Assembly (NCBI GenBank): GCA_003543245.1
Contig: DPJB01000027.1
Span: forward strand, 1 to 35,570
Reading direction: 5' to 3'
DNA from: Moraxellaceae bacterium
GTDB taxonomy: Bacteria > Pseudomonadota > Gammaproteobacteria > Pseudomonadales > Moraxellaceae
Length of the DNA: 35,570 bases
Shown here piece after piece: positions 13,742 through 23,395 of the stretch. Numbering within the stretch: position 1 is the first letter of the stretch; every line of letters begins with the position of its first letter. A program made the position numbers and the translations under genes. The notes below the pieces were generated by a model. The model did no database searches and was not told the DNA's origin. It worked only from the letters and a program-made list of their open reading frames with translations.

Positions 13742-16700
13742 CACGGCCCCCCATGTATCCATTTGGTTTCGATCAAGCCGTTAGGGCCCATTGTGTTCTT
13801 GAACTCGCGAATGATGGAGCCCGTACTGTCAACTTCCTGAACATATTGCTTTCCATATCCGGCATTTCTTGCTGGTGAGAAAAATTCGAATCGCTTAGCG
13901 CCGTCTGCAAGATTGCTGATACGGAAGTCTTGCGCGTTCTTGGCAGCATCCCTAAAAAATCTATTAGCGGCCACTCCTAAGCGTCCATCCAAAGCCTCCC
14001 TAGCAGCCTGCTTTGAAGCAAATGATGCCGTGTTTGCAACAGTTGCAGCATTTGCTGCCTTGGCAGCCCATAAGCCACGGAACCACTTTATGGCAAACCC
14101 AGTCACCAACCCCAGCCCACTCGGGGCTGCACTTTGCAGAACTCCCGTACCCACCTCGCCGACGGCATTCATTCTGGGCCTGAATTCATCGTCATGAAGA
14201 TGCATACTGGGCATGCCACCAGCCGCCCTCTCCGCCTCTTCTCTATTCTTCGCTGCCAATGACCCTGGCGGTACTGGACCAGCAACCTGAAGATTTCCAC
14301 CAGAATCCGAGTTTATTTTTGGAGTAGAGAAACCATCTGGCTCACCAAAAACAGCTGCTTGACCGCTCATGAAGTTAGCCACACTTGCAGAAGCGCCCTG
14401 CATTACTACGCCTTCCATGCGATCCTGTGATGAAGGGACGTCTGGAAGCACTGAGCTTTGCTTATTAATAATAAATCCCGATGGGTCAGTATGTGCCAAC
14501 GGTGCATTCATTACATATGAGTACCGATTATATGCCTGCTGGTCGCCTGGGAGCGATATAGCCACATCAGGGCTTTGAAACCTTGCCAACAACGGATCAT
14601 AAATACGCCCGTTCATGTGAACCAGTTGCATCGCATCCAGCATTTCATGCCCTGTAAAGCCATGACGCGTTGACTGTGCAATCACGGCACCATCCTGTAC
14701 CGCCACCTGCTCCTGTGACAAGGCAAGCATGGCGACTGGAGCATCATGATGATGCAGTCGCACAATCATGCCAGACACCGGCAACCATCTCGGCTTTTGT
14801 TTTTCTGCCAGACCAATCACCAGGTGTTTTTGCATATTCTGCAATCCACCCATCCAGTCAAGCGTCACGGTACGAGACAGCGCCCCAGGCACACCCTGCT
14901 CCTGAACGTTCAACTGCGCCATCACACCATTGGAAACCAGCCGCACCACATATTGAGTAGATGGCTTCAGCGTATCGAGAGGTCGCTCATCACATGTAGA
15001 TTGAGCGCAGGACTGCTCGTACAAAGTCGTCTTGCGCATAACAACCCCATACCGGCGATATGCAGCCCCACCTTCTCCAGCCGTATTCTCCACTGCGTAA
15101 ATAAAATTACGATCACTCTCATTTGCAGAACCCGTCTGCAAAACAGCCTCCGCCGAGTGCAGCATTGTGGCTGGAACATTTTCACCACGGGCAAATGGTC
15201 TGGTCGCTTTAAGGCCATTAGTATGCGTAATCAGCGAGCCATTGCTCTGCCTGACAATCAATCGCTCCCTGTCTTCAGCAAGCGGCGGCAAAACTACAGA
15301 AGGCAGACCACCCAATACTGTACTGGTCTTGTTCAATAACCGCCGTTTGCCCCAGGCATCATAAGACAAGCGCTCCAGCACTGCTGAAGATGCATCGGTT
15401 ATAGCAACAATCGACCCCAGGTGATCGAGATGAAAGAAGCGAGGACTGGCTGTTCCGCTCAGCCCCTGATAAACCATGGCGCCGATTACTTGATCATTGG
15501 CATATAAATGATACGTTGTCTCTATACTGCCGTCCGCCTTGAACTCACGCTCGAAGGTGCCTCCCAGGTCAAGCCGTGGGTTGAGGTAAACGATTCGACT
15601 GAGGGGCGTACTTACTCCGCCCTCTACAGACGAAGTCAGCCTCTGCACTCGCTCGTGCTCAGAGTCGTATAAATAATCATCCGTCAGATTACCTGCCGAG
15701 ATAGACTCTGGCTTATCAAAACTGGTCCAAGTATAGGACTTCCCGTTACCCGCCAGCATGTTGCCATTTGCATCGTAACTAAAGAGCGAACTCACTCCCC
15801 CGGTAACAGAGCTAACCGCATGAGGTCGAATCGCATTGGGGCCTGCAACAGGATAGACATAGTTGCCAACACCAGACTTTGAAACAATATTTCCAATTTC
15901 ATCGTAGGCAACTTCCTGTGGCAACAAACCATCGACATGCGCAGTTTGTAATCGATTCAACTCGTCATGCGAGAATACCTCTGTAGTCCCCGCAACCCCG
16001 TCATAGCGAAACCAGAGATTACCCAGCAAATCATAATCGTAGTAATCATCCTGCACGGTTGCCTGTATTCGACCAGCCGTCAAAGGCCCGCTTCGAACGT
16101 AGTCCAGCAATCCCGTATCCGGCTTATACCCCCGATGAACACCAATCCCGCTGGCAAACTTTTCCTCAGTAATATTCCCTGCGGCATCCATGGCATAACC
16201 AGACCACAAAACAGACAAACTGCCGTAATCCTTGATCTCGGCAAGCTGTCCATCTGCATTATAGAAATTACGGTACCCCCGGTCGCCAGGGTATCGCACT
16301 GCCACTACACGGCCATCTGCATACTCTTGTGTCATCGCATAATCGACACCCGCCACTCGGGTGATCGTCGATGAAAGTCGACCATAATTGTCGTATGTAT
16401 GAGTTCGCAAGAATCCGTTGCTTGTACTTGAGGAAGAAAGTCTCCCGACAGCATTAGCTCCAACATCATATGTCCAAGTTGTATTAGCAAGTGTTTCCTC
16501 GGACCGCTCCTTTAAACGCCCAAGCAAATCATACGTAAGCGAAACACTCTTGCCCTTAGCATTGGTTTGCTGGATTAATTCGCCAAATGCATTGTAAGCA
16601 TAGGTCCACAACCCAAGATCGGGATCACGCAACTCCGTCTTTCGACCCAGAACATCATATACGATGCGAGTCTCATTGCCCTTGGCATCAATCGTACGAC

Positions 16701-19700
16701 TGGGCTTACCAAATGCATCATAGAAGAAATAAATAGACTTTCCTTTCGCATCAATAATGCGAAGCGGAAGCCCCAATACATTCTTTTGTTCAATCTCCTG
16801 CAACCCAAGTGCATTAGTCTTTATGCGATCAAAGCCGACATACTCGTATGCAGTTACAGCATTATTTGGCGCAATCTCTGAAAGCAGGCGACCCAGTGCA
16901 TCATACGAAAATGTCGTCCAATACACATTGTCTCCCACATAATATGGACGACTGACAGCCCGTAACTCTCCTGAATTGCCATACTTCTTTTGAACGTAGG
17001 CATATTTGCCACCCAACTGCTTCTTTCGCGAGCCGATCACGCGACCCAAAGCATCCACATACGTAACCACTGGCGCCTGACCCACTGTCGTACTGGTTAC
17101 AATAGAGTCCGTATCAGACAAGCAATCCAGGGCGCACTCGGAATATGTCGTAGTTGTAACAACACCATCAGGACTCGTACGGCTTATCTCCCGTCCCAGC
17201 CAATCATATGACCATTTGTCAATCAGCCCGTTAGGATCCGTCTCTTCCTTCAACCGGCCATGCACAGCATCGAACACACGGGTAGTCGTTTGCCCGAGTG
17301 CATTTATCTCAACTATCGGGTAAATACCATGTTCATCATACTGAGTGGTACTGGCACGTGCTGGCAGCCCGCTGACCACGCCCGTCACAGATGTACGATT
17401 ACCAAACACATCGTATGTAAAGTTATTTGTCTGGCGCAACGTATCAGTCAAATCTTCCGGCTCAATGACTTCCTGCTTTAACTGCCCACCATTGTTATGG
17501 CCTTCACCAAAAGAGTAATAAGAGAATGTTCGCTTCGTCGTATAATCATCGTTTGCGTCATTACCATCCACATCCAGCTGCGTCCGCCTTCTGAGCGATG
17601 AAACCGGCAGAGAAAACATCCAGTTCTGACTGTCAGCCGGCAAATATGCCGTATCCATTTGATCCGTATAAAGCTGCCCATTTCCAGTCGCCTGCACCAG
17701 CTGACTCGTAATATTTCCATATTCATCCAAGTCATACGTGGCAGAAACCGTACTTAACAGGACGCCCGTTGCATAATCGTAATTATTCTCAACACTTGAC
17801 TGAACATATGGAAAATAACGCTTCGTCGGGTCTTGCACCGCACTCGATGCATCAGACAAACAAGAGTTGTCCGCCCCCTCACATATCTTCAGACCAAAAG
17901 CATTAACCTTCTCACTGACAAGGGTTTGTGCATCTCCGGCCCAGGTCTTAACATTTGTCTGCATTCCAACAAATGGCCACTCTTGACTAAAGCTCGTTGC
18001 CACTTTTTGATGTAGCCGGTATTGGCCTGTCGCATCATCAGACACAGAAGATGAAACTGTATACTCTGCAAAGCCAAGACTACCCCTGCCATCGAGGCTC
18101 GTGACAAGCCCTTTGTAGTGATACTCATTGCGACGCGACAATCCGCTGCCCGCCACCTCGTCCACAACAGAAACAACATGCATTGAATTATTCTGGTTGC
18201 GCTTTGGTAGCTCAGCATCAAATGCAGGCGTATAAACTGCAGGATCTGTTAGCGGCTCATACTTGATATTGAAGCAGTGGTTACGCCCATCACAAATAGC
18301 AGAGACCTTGTCATTTGACTCACCATCAGCTCGCTTCTGTGCCTGGTAGCGCCTGAGCACCTCACCTCTGCCATATGGAAACTCGCACCCCACACAATCT
18401 TTAACCCTGTTTAGCTGCACAAGATCAGCATAACCATCGCCATTAATATCCGTGACATCGGTGCCATGCATCTCAACCCAGTTATCTCTATATTTACCAA
18501 TATAAAGTTCACCGATAGACTCCGACAAGGATTGCGACCACTTGAAGCGCTTGCCTGTATTTAAGAACACATTCCTCTTGTATTCATCACTACCCGAATA
18601 ACTTTCCACATAAAGCAACTCAACAACATCCGTCAATCCGTCATTATTAACATCAGCGAATCGGATTCCCCCTTCGCGCCCGTTGATATTGACATCAAAA
18701 CCAATTGAGCCTGCATACTCAGCATCATTAGCCGAGAACCCCGTACCAGTGCCAAAATAAAGTCTTACCGCTATATTATCGGGACTTGAATACCCCCGAA
18801 TGATGTCCAGGATGCCATCCCCGTTAAAATCCGCAAATCGCACACCGATATCTACTCCATCGCCACCAACAAACGAGATCGGAATAGCATCCGCCAAGGC
18901 AGTATCCAGCTCAAATATAGCGCCCAGTGTCTTTCGCGAAGGAGCAACCGACTCATCAAGCTCATCTGGCGCCCATTTGTTGAGTAAAACAGACTTTGTG
19001 CCATCAGGAGATGAGCGCGCGAGATCAGGTCGGCCATCTCCATTTATATCAATCAGCCTCAGGCCGTGATCCTTGCCAGATTTGACAAAGTATGCATCCT
19101 GCGGCAACGCTGCCGTCAGGGCGGCATGCTCATACCAGTAATAATATTTCTGGCCCTGCACAATATCCGTACGATAACCACCCAGATACACCTTCCTGAA
19201 AGCAGCGGTATCTGTTTTTTTCAAAAGAATGATGTCGTCAATATTATCGCCATTTATATCTGCAACTCGCACACCATTATCTTTTGTAGCATCAGAATAA
19301 TTACCTGCCACAAACAAATATGCTTCCTGCGCAGTCTTGCCAGCCGGAATGGCAGTACACTCCACAAAGCCAAACGCACCGCCATGCCCCGTACCACACT
19401 GGGCACTTATAACGCCATTTACAATTTTCAGAATATCGGACCTGCCATCATGATTAAAATCCAGTAGCCGCAGCCCTCCATTACTTGCGTCCCCCCTCAG
19501 GTAGCGACTGGATTGAAACGATGTAGATGTCGGGAATACCCCCGACTGATTTAGCATAAAAATATTCTTGGCGGCCTCTCCCAGCGTGCCCATGGCCCCC
19601 GAATGCAAATAGTCTACCCAGCCGTCATTATCAAGGTCCGTAAACATGCCTCCAGTGTAATGCCACTCCGCAGCCATGGAGTGTTGAGGCATGCCCGTGG

Positions 19701-20703
19701 TACTCGGAGAATGAAACGCAAATTGGGCTTGATGCCAAGTAATGCTGGTCGCAGGAACGCAATCCGAAAGCCCGCACTTGCTTACTGATTTAAGCCTGCT
19801 TGCACCTGTTGTTGGACTGTAGTCATAGCCAAGATTGTATGAGAATACTTGCTCCGCTGACTGACCAAGCCCCAACTGCAACAAATGAATAGACTTCAGG
19901 CGACTATTACGTGAAAACTTGTAGCCTTGCCGGTACGATAAAATCGTATCCGTCCTGCTCTCTGACTCGAACACCACACGATAAAGGTGTGCCTGTTGAT
20001 TGCTCGTATTCCCGCCATACTCTATCTTTGATATGTAGACCTCACCATTCAGTGCATCTTCTACATACTCGTAATCAATATAATTGCCTCTCCGATCCTC
20101 ACGACGATTAAGCCTCCATGCACTGGCAAAAGCCGTCCCAGCTCCCGCTTCGATCCTGGAATCCTGTGTGTGCCCGTACTGCTCAATAAAGCCATCGCTT
20201 CGCCATACCCTGAAGTACTCTATGTCACTCTGGCTTGATGCGGCGTAGCCCACCACCCGCACAAACGATTCCAGCTCAGTCCTGTACTCTTTTTCAATAC
20301 CAGAGCCTACGGCCGCCTGACCAACCAAAACCAGCCTTCGCCCATCCAGACAAAGACCATCCATCAAACTGAAGTCAACCGCCTTGTCACGACCATCTTG
20401 TGCAAGGGTTAAAGGGCAGCGCGTAATCGCGGAAGATGCCGACACCATCCAACCAACACCTAGCAATCCGTTTGATTGCTGGCTGTTATATCTAAGCGAC
20501 AAATCAGGGGAAACACCTGCCGGACCCGAAGGCAGCACTATCGGGATCGCATATGTAGCTGCCCCAGCCGGTGTCACTTCCAACTGGCCCGTCAGTGCAA
20601 CGCCAGACGACTCAGCAGCAAGAGCCGACTGTGCAACCAAAGAAAGTATAATCCAAGAATGAAAAAGCCATTTTTTTGACACAAAACCCCCAAAGAGCCG
20701 CAT
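13741..20703 (-). CDS. SpvB/FG-GAP/RHS-repeat polymorphic toxin
   Basis: The product has 2320 residues. The start is ATG 20703, or GTG 20679 preceded by GGGGG. A Sec signal ends near residue 30 (QSALA-AESS). An SpvB-like N-terminal domain follows (GQLEVTPAGAATYAIPIVLP, LLGVGWMVS). Seven FG-GAP repeats with Asp-rich loops such as DINGDGYADL lie at about 350-750, a TcdB-middle-like region at about 800-900, then YD repeats at about 1050-1790 (YDALGRL, YDWLGRE). The RHS core motif occurs at 2016-2077 (FTGHEMLD, NGRIYDPLLARFQSPD, NRYSYVMNAP, DPSGF). The final 243 residues are the variable tip, ending FFSPARNAGYGKQYVQEVD, MGPNGLIETKWIHGGP. About 220 residues split the core between YDAWGKRR (about 1780) and FTGHEMLD. 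The tip should be a toxin neutralised by the next gene; its activity is unknown. Confidence 0.9.
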   Translation of the reverse strand: MRLFGGFVSKKWLFHSWIILSLVAQSALAAESSGVALTGQLEVTPAGAATYAIPIVLPSGPAGVSPDLSLRYNSQQSNGLLGVGWMVSASSAITRCPLTLAQDGRDKAVDFSLMDGLCLDGRRLVLVGQAAVGSGIEKEYRTELESFVRVVGYAASSQSDIEYFRVWRSDGFIEQYGHTQDSRIEAGAGTAFASAWRLNRREDRRGNYIDYEYVEDALNGEVYISKIEYGGNTSNQQAHLYRVVFESESRTDTILSYRQGYKFSRNSRLKSIHLLQLGLGQSAEQVFSYNLGYDYSPTTGASRLKSVSKCGLSDCVPATSITWHQAQFAFHSPSTTGMPQHSMAAEWHYTGGMFTDLDNDGWVDYLHSGAMGTLGEAAKNIFMLNQSGVFPTSTSFQSSRYLRGDASNGGLRLLDFNHDGRSDILKIVNGVISAQCGTGHGGAFGFVECTAIPAGKTAQEAYLFVAGNYSDATKDNGVRVADINGDNIDDIILLKKTDTAAFRKVYLGGYRTDIVQGQKYYYWYEHAALTAALPQDAYFVKSGKDHGLRLIDINGDGRPDLARSSPDGTKSVLLNKWAPDELDESVAPSRKTLGAIFELDTALADAIPISFVGGDGVDIGVRFADFNGDGILDIIRGYSSPDNIAVRLYFGTGTGFSANDAEYAGSIGFDVNINGREGGIRFADVNNDGLTDVVELLYVESYSGSDEYKRNVFLNTGKRFKWSQSLSESIGELYIGKYRDNWVEMHGTDVTDINGDGYADLVQLNRVKDCVGCEFPYGRGEVLRRYQAQKRADGESNDKVSAICDGRNHCFNIKYEPLTDPAVYTPAFDAELPKRNQNNSMHVVSVVDEVAGSGLSRRNEYHYKGLVTSLDGRGSLGFAEYTVSSSVSDDATGQYRLHQKVATSFSQEWPFVGMQTNVKTWAGDAQTLVSEKVNAFGLKICEGADNSCLSDASSAVQDPTKRYFPYVQSSVENNYDYATGVLLSTVSATYDLDEYGNITSQLVQATGNGQLYTDQMDTAYLPADSQNWMFSLPVSSLRRRTQLDVDGNDANDDYTTKRTFSYYSFGEGHNNGGQLKQEVIEPEDLTDTLRQTNNFTYDVFGNRTSVTGVVSGLPARASTTQYDEHGIYPIVEINALGQTTTRVFDAVHGRLKEETDPNGLIDKWSYDWLGREISRTSPDGVVTTTTYSECALDCLSDTDSIVTSTTVGQAPVVTYVDALGRVIGSRKKQLGGKYAYVQKKYGNSGELRAVSRPYYVGDNVYWTTFSYDALGRLLSEIAPNNAVTAYEYVGFDRIKTNALGLQEIEQKNVLGLPLRIIDAKGKSIYFFYDAFGKPSRTIDAKGNETRIVYDVLGRKTELRDPDLGLWTYAYNAFGELIQQTNAKGKSVSLTYDLLGRLKERSEETLANTTWTYDVGANAVGRLSSSSTSNGFLRTHTYDNYGRLSSTITRVAGVDYAMTQEYADGRVVAVRYPGDRGYRNFYNADGQLAEIKDYGSLSVLWSGYAMDAAGNITEEKFASGIGVHRGYKPDTGLLDYVRSGPLTAGRIQATVQDDYYDYDLLGNLWFRYDGVAGTTEVFSHDELNRLQTAHVDGLLPQEVAYDEIGNIVSKSGVGNYVYPVAGPNAIRPHAVSSVTGGVSSLFSYDANGNMLAGNGKSYTWTSFDKPESISAGNLTDDYLYDSEHERVQRLTSSVEGGVSTPLSRIVYLNPRLDLGGTFEREFKADGSIETTYHLYANDQVIGAMVYQGLSGTASPRFFHLDHLGSIVAITDASSAVLERLSYDAWGKRRLLNKTSTVLGGLPSVVLPPLAEDRERLIVRQSNGSLITHTNGLKATRPFARGENVPATMLHSAEAVLQTGSANESDRNFIYAVENTAGEGGAAYRRYGVVMRKTTLYEQSCAQSTCDERPLDTLKPSTQYVVRLVSNGVMAQLNVQEQGVPGALSRTVTLDWMGGLQNMQKHLVIGLAEKQKPRWLPVSGMIVRLHHHDAPVAMLALSQEQVAVQDGAVIAQSTRHGFTGHEMLDAMQLVHMNGRIYDPLLARFQSPDVAISLPGDQQAYNRYSYVMNAPLAHTDPSGFIINKQSSVLPDVPSSQDRMEGVVMQGASASVANFMSGQAAVFGEPDGFSTPKINSDSGGNLQVAGPVPPGSLAAKNREEAERAAGGMPSMHLHDDEFRPRMNAVGEVGTGVLQSAAPSGLGLVTGFAIKWFRGLWAAKAANAATVANTASFASKQAAREALDGRLGVAANRFFRDAAKNAQDFRISNLADGAKRFEFFSPARNAGYGKQYVQEVDSTGSIIREFKNTMGPNGLIETKWIHGGP

Positions 20704-20847
20704 AGTGAGCCCTAATTTCTATACTTGGATTACTAAACCCTGATACTCGCGAGCAAGCGCCGCCAACTGCATAACCCATGCAGAGAGCCATATCCGAATG
20801 ATCAATGGCTACTTAATCAGCAGGCTTTACATGATTATGCTCAAGCC

Positions 20848-21243
20848 TTACTCAGGAATTGGCCCAGGAGAAATCCCGTAAAGTTGACGGCCGTACGACG
20901 CATCACACACCGCATTGTCATAGCCCACTCTGACTTTTTGCCCCTGTGCCATTGCAGCAATTACAGAGGCATGGAGAATCTGGAAAAAAGGACCTGTTGA
21001 AGTATTCCAATAGGTCATTATCTTATTAGTATCACTGGCCGAGCAGCCCGTATTGACCCATCCATCCGGCTTGAATCTGACAACCAGCGCGATTGTCCCG
21101 CTCACACTCTGAAAGTTGTAAGTCTCAATCGTCAAATATCCCTCCCCGGTTGAGCTATTGCTTGCGGGGACGGGCACATAAGCGCCATGAGAAATGGCAG
21201 AAGCCACCAGCATAATGAAGGCTGCAAAAAAACGTGATTTCAT
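20848..21243 (-). CDS. Small exported protein upstream of the RHS toxin
   Basis: From ATG 21243 the product is 131 residues with a clear Sec signal (MKSRFFAAFIMLVASAISHG-AYVP). The frame is open upstream to 21309 but that would bury the signal. The mature part is about 110 residues, beta-rich, with two cysteines (NTGCSAS and NAVCDAS) that could form a disulfide, and a conserved-looking ILHASVIAAMAQGQKVRVGYD segment. Small exported proteins with this ending, in which a short helix is followed by KVRVxYD and a Cys, are seen in many gammaproteobacteria and recall OB-fold toxin B subunits; that resemblance is only by eye. It lies 144 bases upstream of the RHS gene on the same strand, so the two may be co-transcribed. 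Function unknown. Confidence 0.7.
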   Translation of the reverse strand: MKSRFFAAFIMLVASAISHGAYVPVPASNSSTGEGYLTIETYNFQSVSGTIALVVRFKPDGWVNTGCSASDTNKIMTYWNTSTGPFFQILHASVIAAMAQGQKVRVGYDNAVCDASYGRQLYGISPGPIPE

Positions 21244-21437
21244 GAAGAGACCAGTCCATTGACATAAAAAGACATGGAAAGCCCAAGAGGGCAGTCCGCT
21301 CAGACACACCCATGCCTGGCCATGCGGCTTATGCCGCTTTGTTATTTGATGCGCCAGATTTAGGCGCAGCCATTCTATACAGACCCTCCCTCACAGTCCA
21401 CCCAAATTTAGACTCGCCTACTGAATCGCCTAATCCC

Positions 21438-21698
21438 TCAGATTCCCATCGACGACAGCTTCTGCAGGGCATCGGTAATCACGGACGTCAGCAGGGGATG
21501 CTCCACGGCCATACGGGCTTCCCAGTCGCGCAACTGGGCTTCCAGCGCCTCGGCATCCGGTGGCAGTTGAGCCTGCAGGCGCTCTTCCAGAGCCTCCAGC
21601 TCCGTGTGCAGCGCCTGCTGCTGACCGGCATCCAGATGATGGTGCTGGAGCGAGGACTTAAGGGCGGCAATCTTCTGTTCGGTCAGTTCACGGGACAT
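21438..21698 (-). CDS. DUF4404-like small protein
   Basis: I take ATG 21698 as start (86 residues), preceded by GGAG at 8-9 bases. The frame is open to 21881, but the extra part is low-quality sequence. The protein begins MSRELTEQKIAALKSSLQ and is almost entirely helical, with Glu-, Leu- and Gln-rich heptads (about 5-60) and a C-terminal HPLLTSVITDALQKLSSMGI. This size and pattern fit the DUF4404 family of small gammaproteobacterial proteins of unknown function. It is G+C-rich like the chromosome and marks the right edge of the A+T-richer toxin region. It is transcribed away from the hydrolase relic. Confidence 0.68.
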   Translation of the reverse strand: MSRELTEQKIAALKSSLQHHHLDAGQQQALHTELEALEERLQAQLPPDAEALEAQLRDWEARMAVEHPLLTSVITDALQKLSSMGI

Positions 21699-21886
21699 TT
21701 CCACAACTCCACAACGGGGACATATGTCCAGTGTAACCCCTAATGAGGACGAAGGTAGCTGACAGGCATCAAACGCCAGCGCAGGAAAGTTTTTTCTCCG
21801 GCAGGCCCCGGGGTTTATCGTATCCTGATGCGATGAAGGCCCTCCCGCACTGGCCGAGCTGACTACACGCAGAAAGGACATCTGTC

Positions 21887-23155
21887 ATGCTCAACGCCCC
21901 GCACTCCCTGCCTGAACGCCTCAAGCACTGGCTGCTCGGAAGCCTTGTCATCGTCGCAGCATCCTTGCCGATGCTGGCCCCGGCAGAGGACGAGAAGGCG
22001 AAAGAGCGGCCAACGCTACAGCCGTGGCAAACCCGCGTGGTGGCGTGTTGCTCATTCACGGGCTGTCCGACTCGCCGTACATCATGCATAGCGTGGCCGA
22101 GCACCTTCACGCACAGGGCTGGCACGTCGTGGTGTTCCGCCTGCCGGGGCACGGTACGGCGCCATCGGGACTGCTGAAGGTGAAGTGGCAGGACTGGGCG
22201 GCAGCGGTACGCGTGGCCGCAAAGGATCTCGTGGCGACTGTTGGCGCGGACAAACCTTTCGTGCTTGGCGGCTTCTCCACTGGGGGCGCACTGTCGGTGG
22301 AATATGCACTGTCACAACGTCAGGGTGAGGCGATCCCAAAGCCATCAAACCTGCTGCTGTTCTCGCCAGCCATCGGCGTATCACCGATGGCGCGGCTGGC
22401 TGGCACAGTGAACGCCCTCTCCGTCATACCGGGCCTGCACAAGATGGCATGGGAAACCCTCCAGCCCGAATACGCCCCCTACAAGTACAACAGTTTCCCG
22501 ATGAATGCCGGCTCTCAGATCTGGAAGCTCACGCAGCGAATTGATGACCAGATGTCTGACCTTGCGGAAAAAGGAGGCGCCACCGGCCTGCCGCACATTC
22601 TCGCGTTCCAGTCCGCCGCCAATGCCACCGTGTCAACCCGGGCAGTCATCGACGTGCTGTACCGCCGGTTGCCGAACGAAGGTCATCGCCTTGTCCTGTT
22701 CGACGCCAACCGCGTCGGCCATGACCGCCAGATCCTCAAACCCGACCTGTTCGCCGCCCGTGGCCGTCTGCTCGACGAGCCCGAGTTGCCCTTCGATGTG
22801 GAAAGCGTGACGAACGAGCAGGATGATGAACCTCTGGTATCAACCTGGGTCCGCAAGGCCGGCACCCGTGATCTGCAGCACGTGCCAACCGACCTGCACT
22901 GGCCGCGGGACATCTTCGCACTGTCGCATGTTGCGGTACCGGTGGCGTCAAGCGACGCCGTGTACGGCAACGTTGCACCGCCCTGGCAATCCCGGCGCAT
23001 CTGGCTTGGCCACGCCGGACTTTATGGGGAGCGCGGTATGTTACTGATATCAGAAACGGCCCTGCTGCGCCTGCGCTACAACCCGTTCTTCCCGTGGATG
23101 ATGCAGCGCGTCGACCAGGCACTGGGGCACCCTCCACCCCCTGAGCAACTGTCGC
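21887..23155 (+). pseudogene. Alpha/beta hydrolase with deletion and frameshift
   Basis: The N-terminal frame from ATG 21887 gives a membrane anchor (LLGSLVIVAASLPMLAP) and the conserved family motif LQPWQT near residue 45, then runs out in nonsense. The next frame continues from about 22024 with ANPRGGVLLIHGLSDSPY, the oxyanion region, nucleophile motif GGFSTGGALSVEYAL, NATVSTRAVIDVLY and LVLFDANRVGHDRQ. In relatives I know, some 70-90 residues separate the LxPWH motif and the PRGxVLLxHGL motif. Here they nearly touch, so an internal deletion with a frameshift is the simplest reading. The 3' end is also abnormal: the frame has no stop after YNPFFPWMMQRVDQAL and stays open to 23373, through the ahcY promoter and riboswitch. 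The end at 23155 is approximate. Confidence 0.6.
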
Positions 23156-23174
23156 ACCAGCATGACGGGAGGGA

Positions 23175-23203
23175 TGGGCAGCCCGCGTATTCAGAGGTAG
23201 AAT
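23175..23203 (+). promoter_or_regulatory. Promoter of the riboswitch-ahcY transcript
   Basis: A -35-like TGGGCA (23175-23180) and a -10-like TAGAAT (23198-23203) are separated by exactly 17 bases. The expected start of transcription, about 23209-23211, falls right at the 5' end of the SAH aptamer, which strengthens the call. Confidence 0.6.
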
Positions 23204-23210
23204 GGCACCT

Positions 23211-23303
23211 CTCCCGAGGAGCGCTGCGACGGAATCCCCTTCCGCCAGGCTCGGGTCCCCGGCCTGCTTTCTGCATCCAGGCCGGCTGCAACTGCGCTCG
23301 CTT
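23211..23303 (+). ncRNA. S-adenosylhomocysteine (SAH) riboswitch
   Basis: The leader of ahcY holds the SAH aptamer. CCCGAG (23213-23218) pairs with CTCGGG (23250-23255) as P1. CGGAA/TTCCG (23230-23234 with 23240-23244) closes an inner hairpin. The conserved core GAGGAGCGCTGCGAC and GCCAGGCTCGGG are both present. A third stem, CCGGCCTG (23259-23266) with CAGGCCGG (23278-23285), precedes GCGCTC (23294-23299), which pairs back with GAGCGC (23219-23224) as the pseudoknot. These elements and the position before ahcY match the known SAH class, which senses SAH over AdoMet and turns expression on when SAH builds up. About 95 bases separate the aptamer from the ahcY start; the ribosome binding site GGAG is at 23383-23386. 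Confidence 0.93.
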
Positions 23304-23395
23304 GACCCTGATGCGGTTGGCGAGCCTCTGTTGCTGCAATCAAAGCAAACTCCCTGCCGCGTCATTTTTCTGATCTCTCTATGGAGAATGACGCC

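Noticed and set aside
21322..21352. Hairpin GCGGC-TTAT-GCCGC followed by T-rich DNA, as a terminator
   Set aside because: It would act on the plus strand, where no gene lies upstream; on the minus strand no T tract follows.
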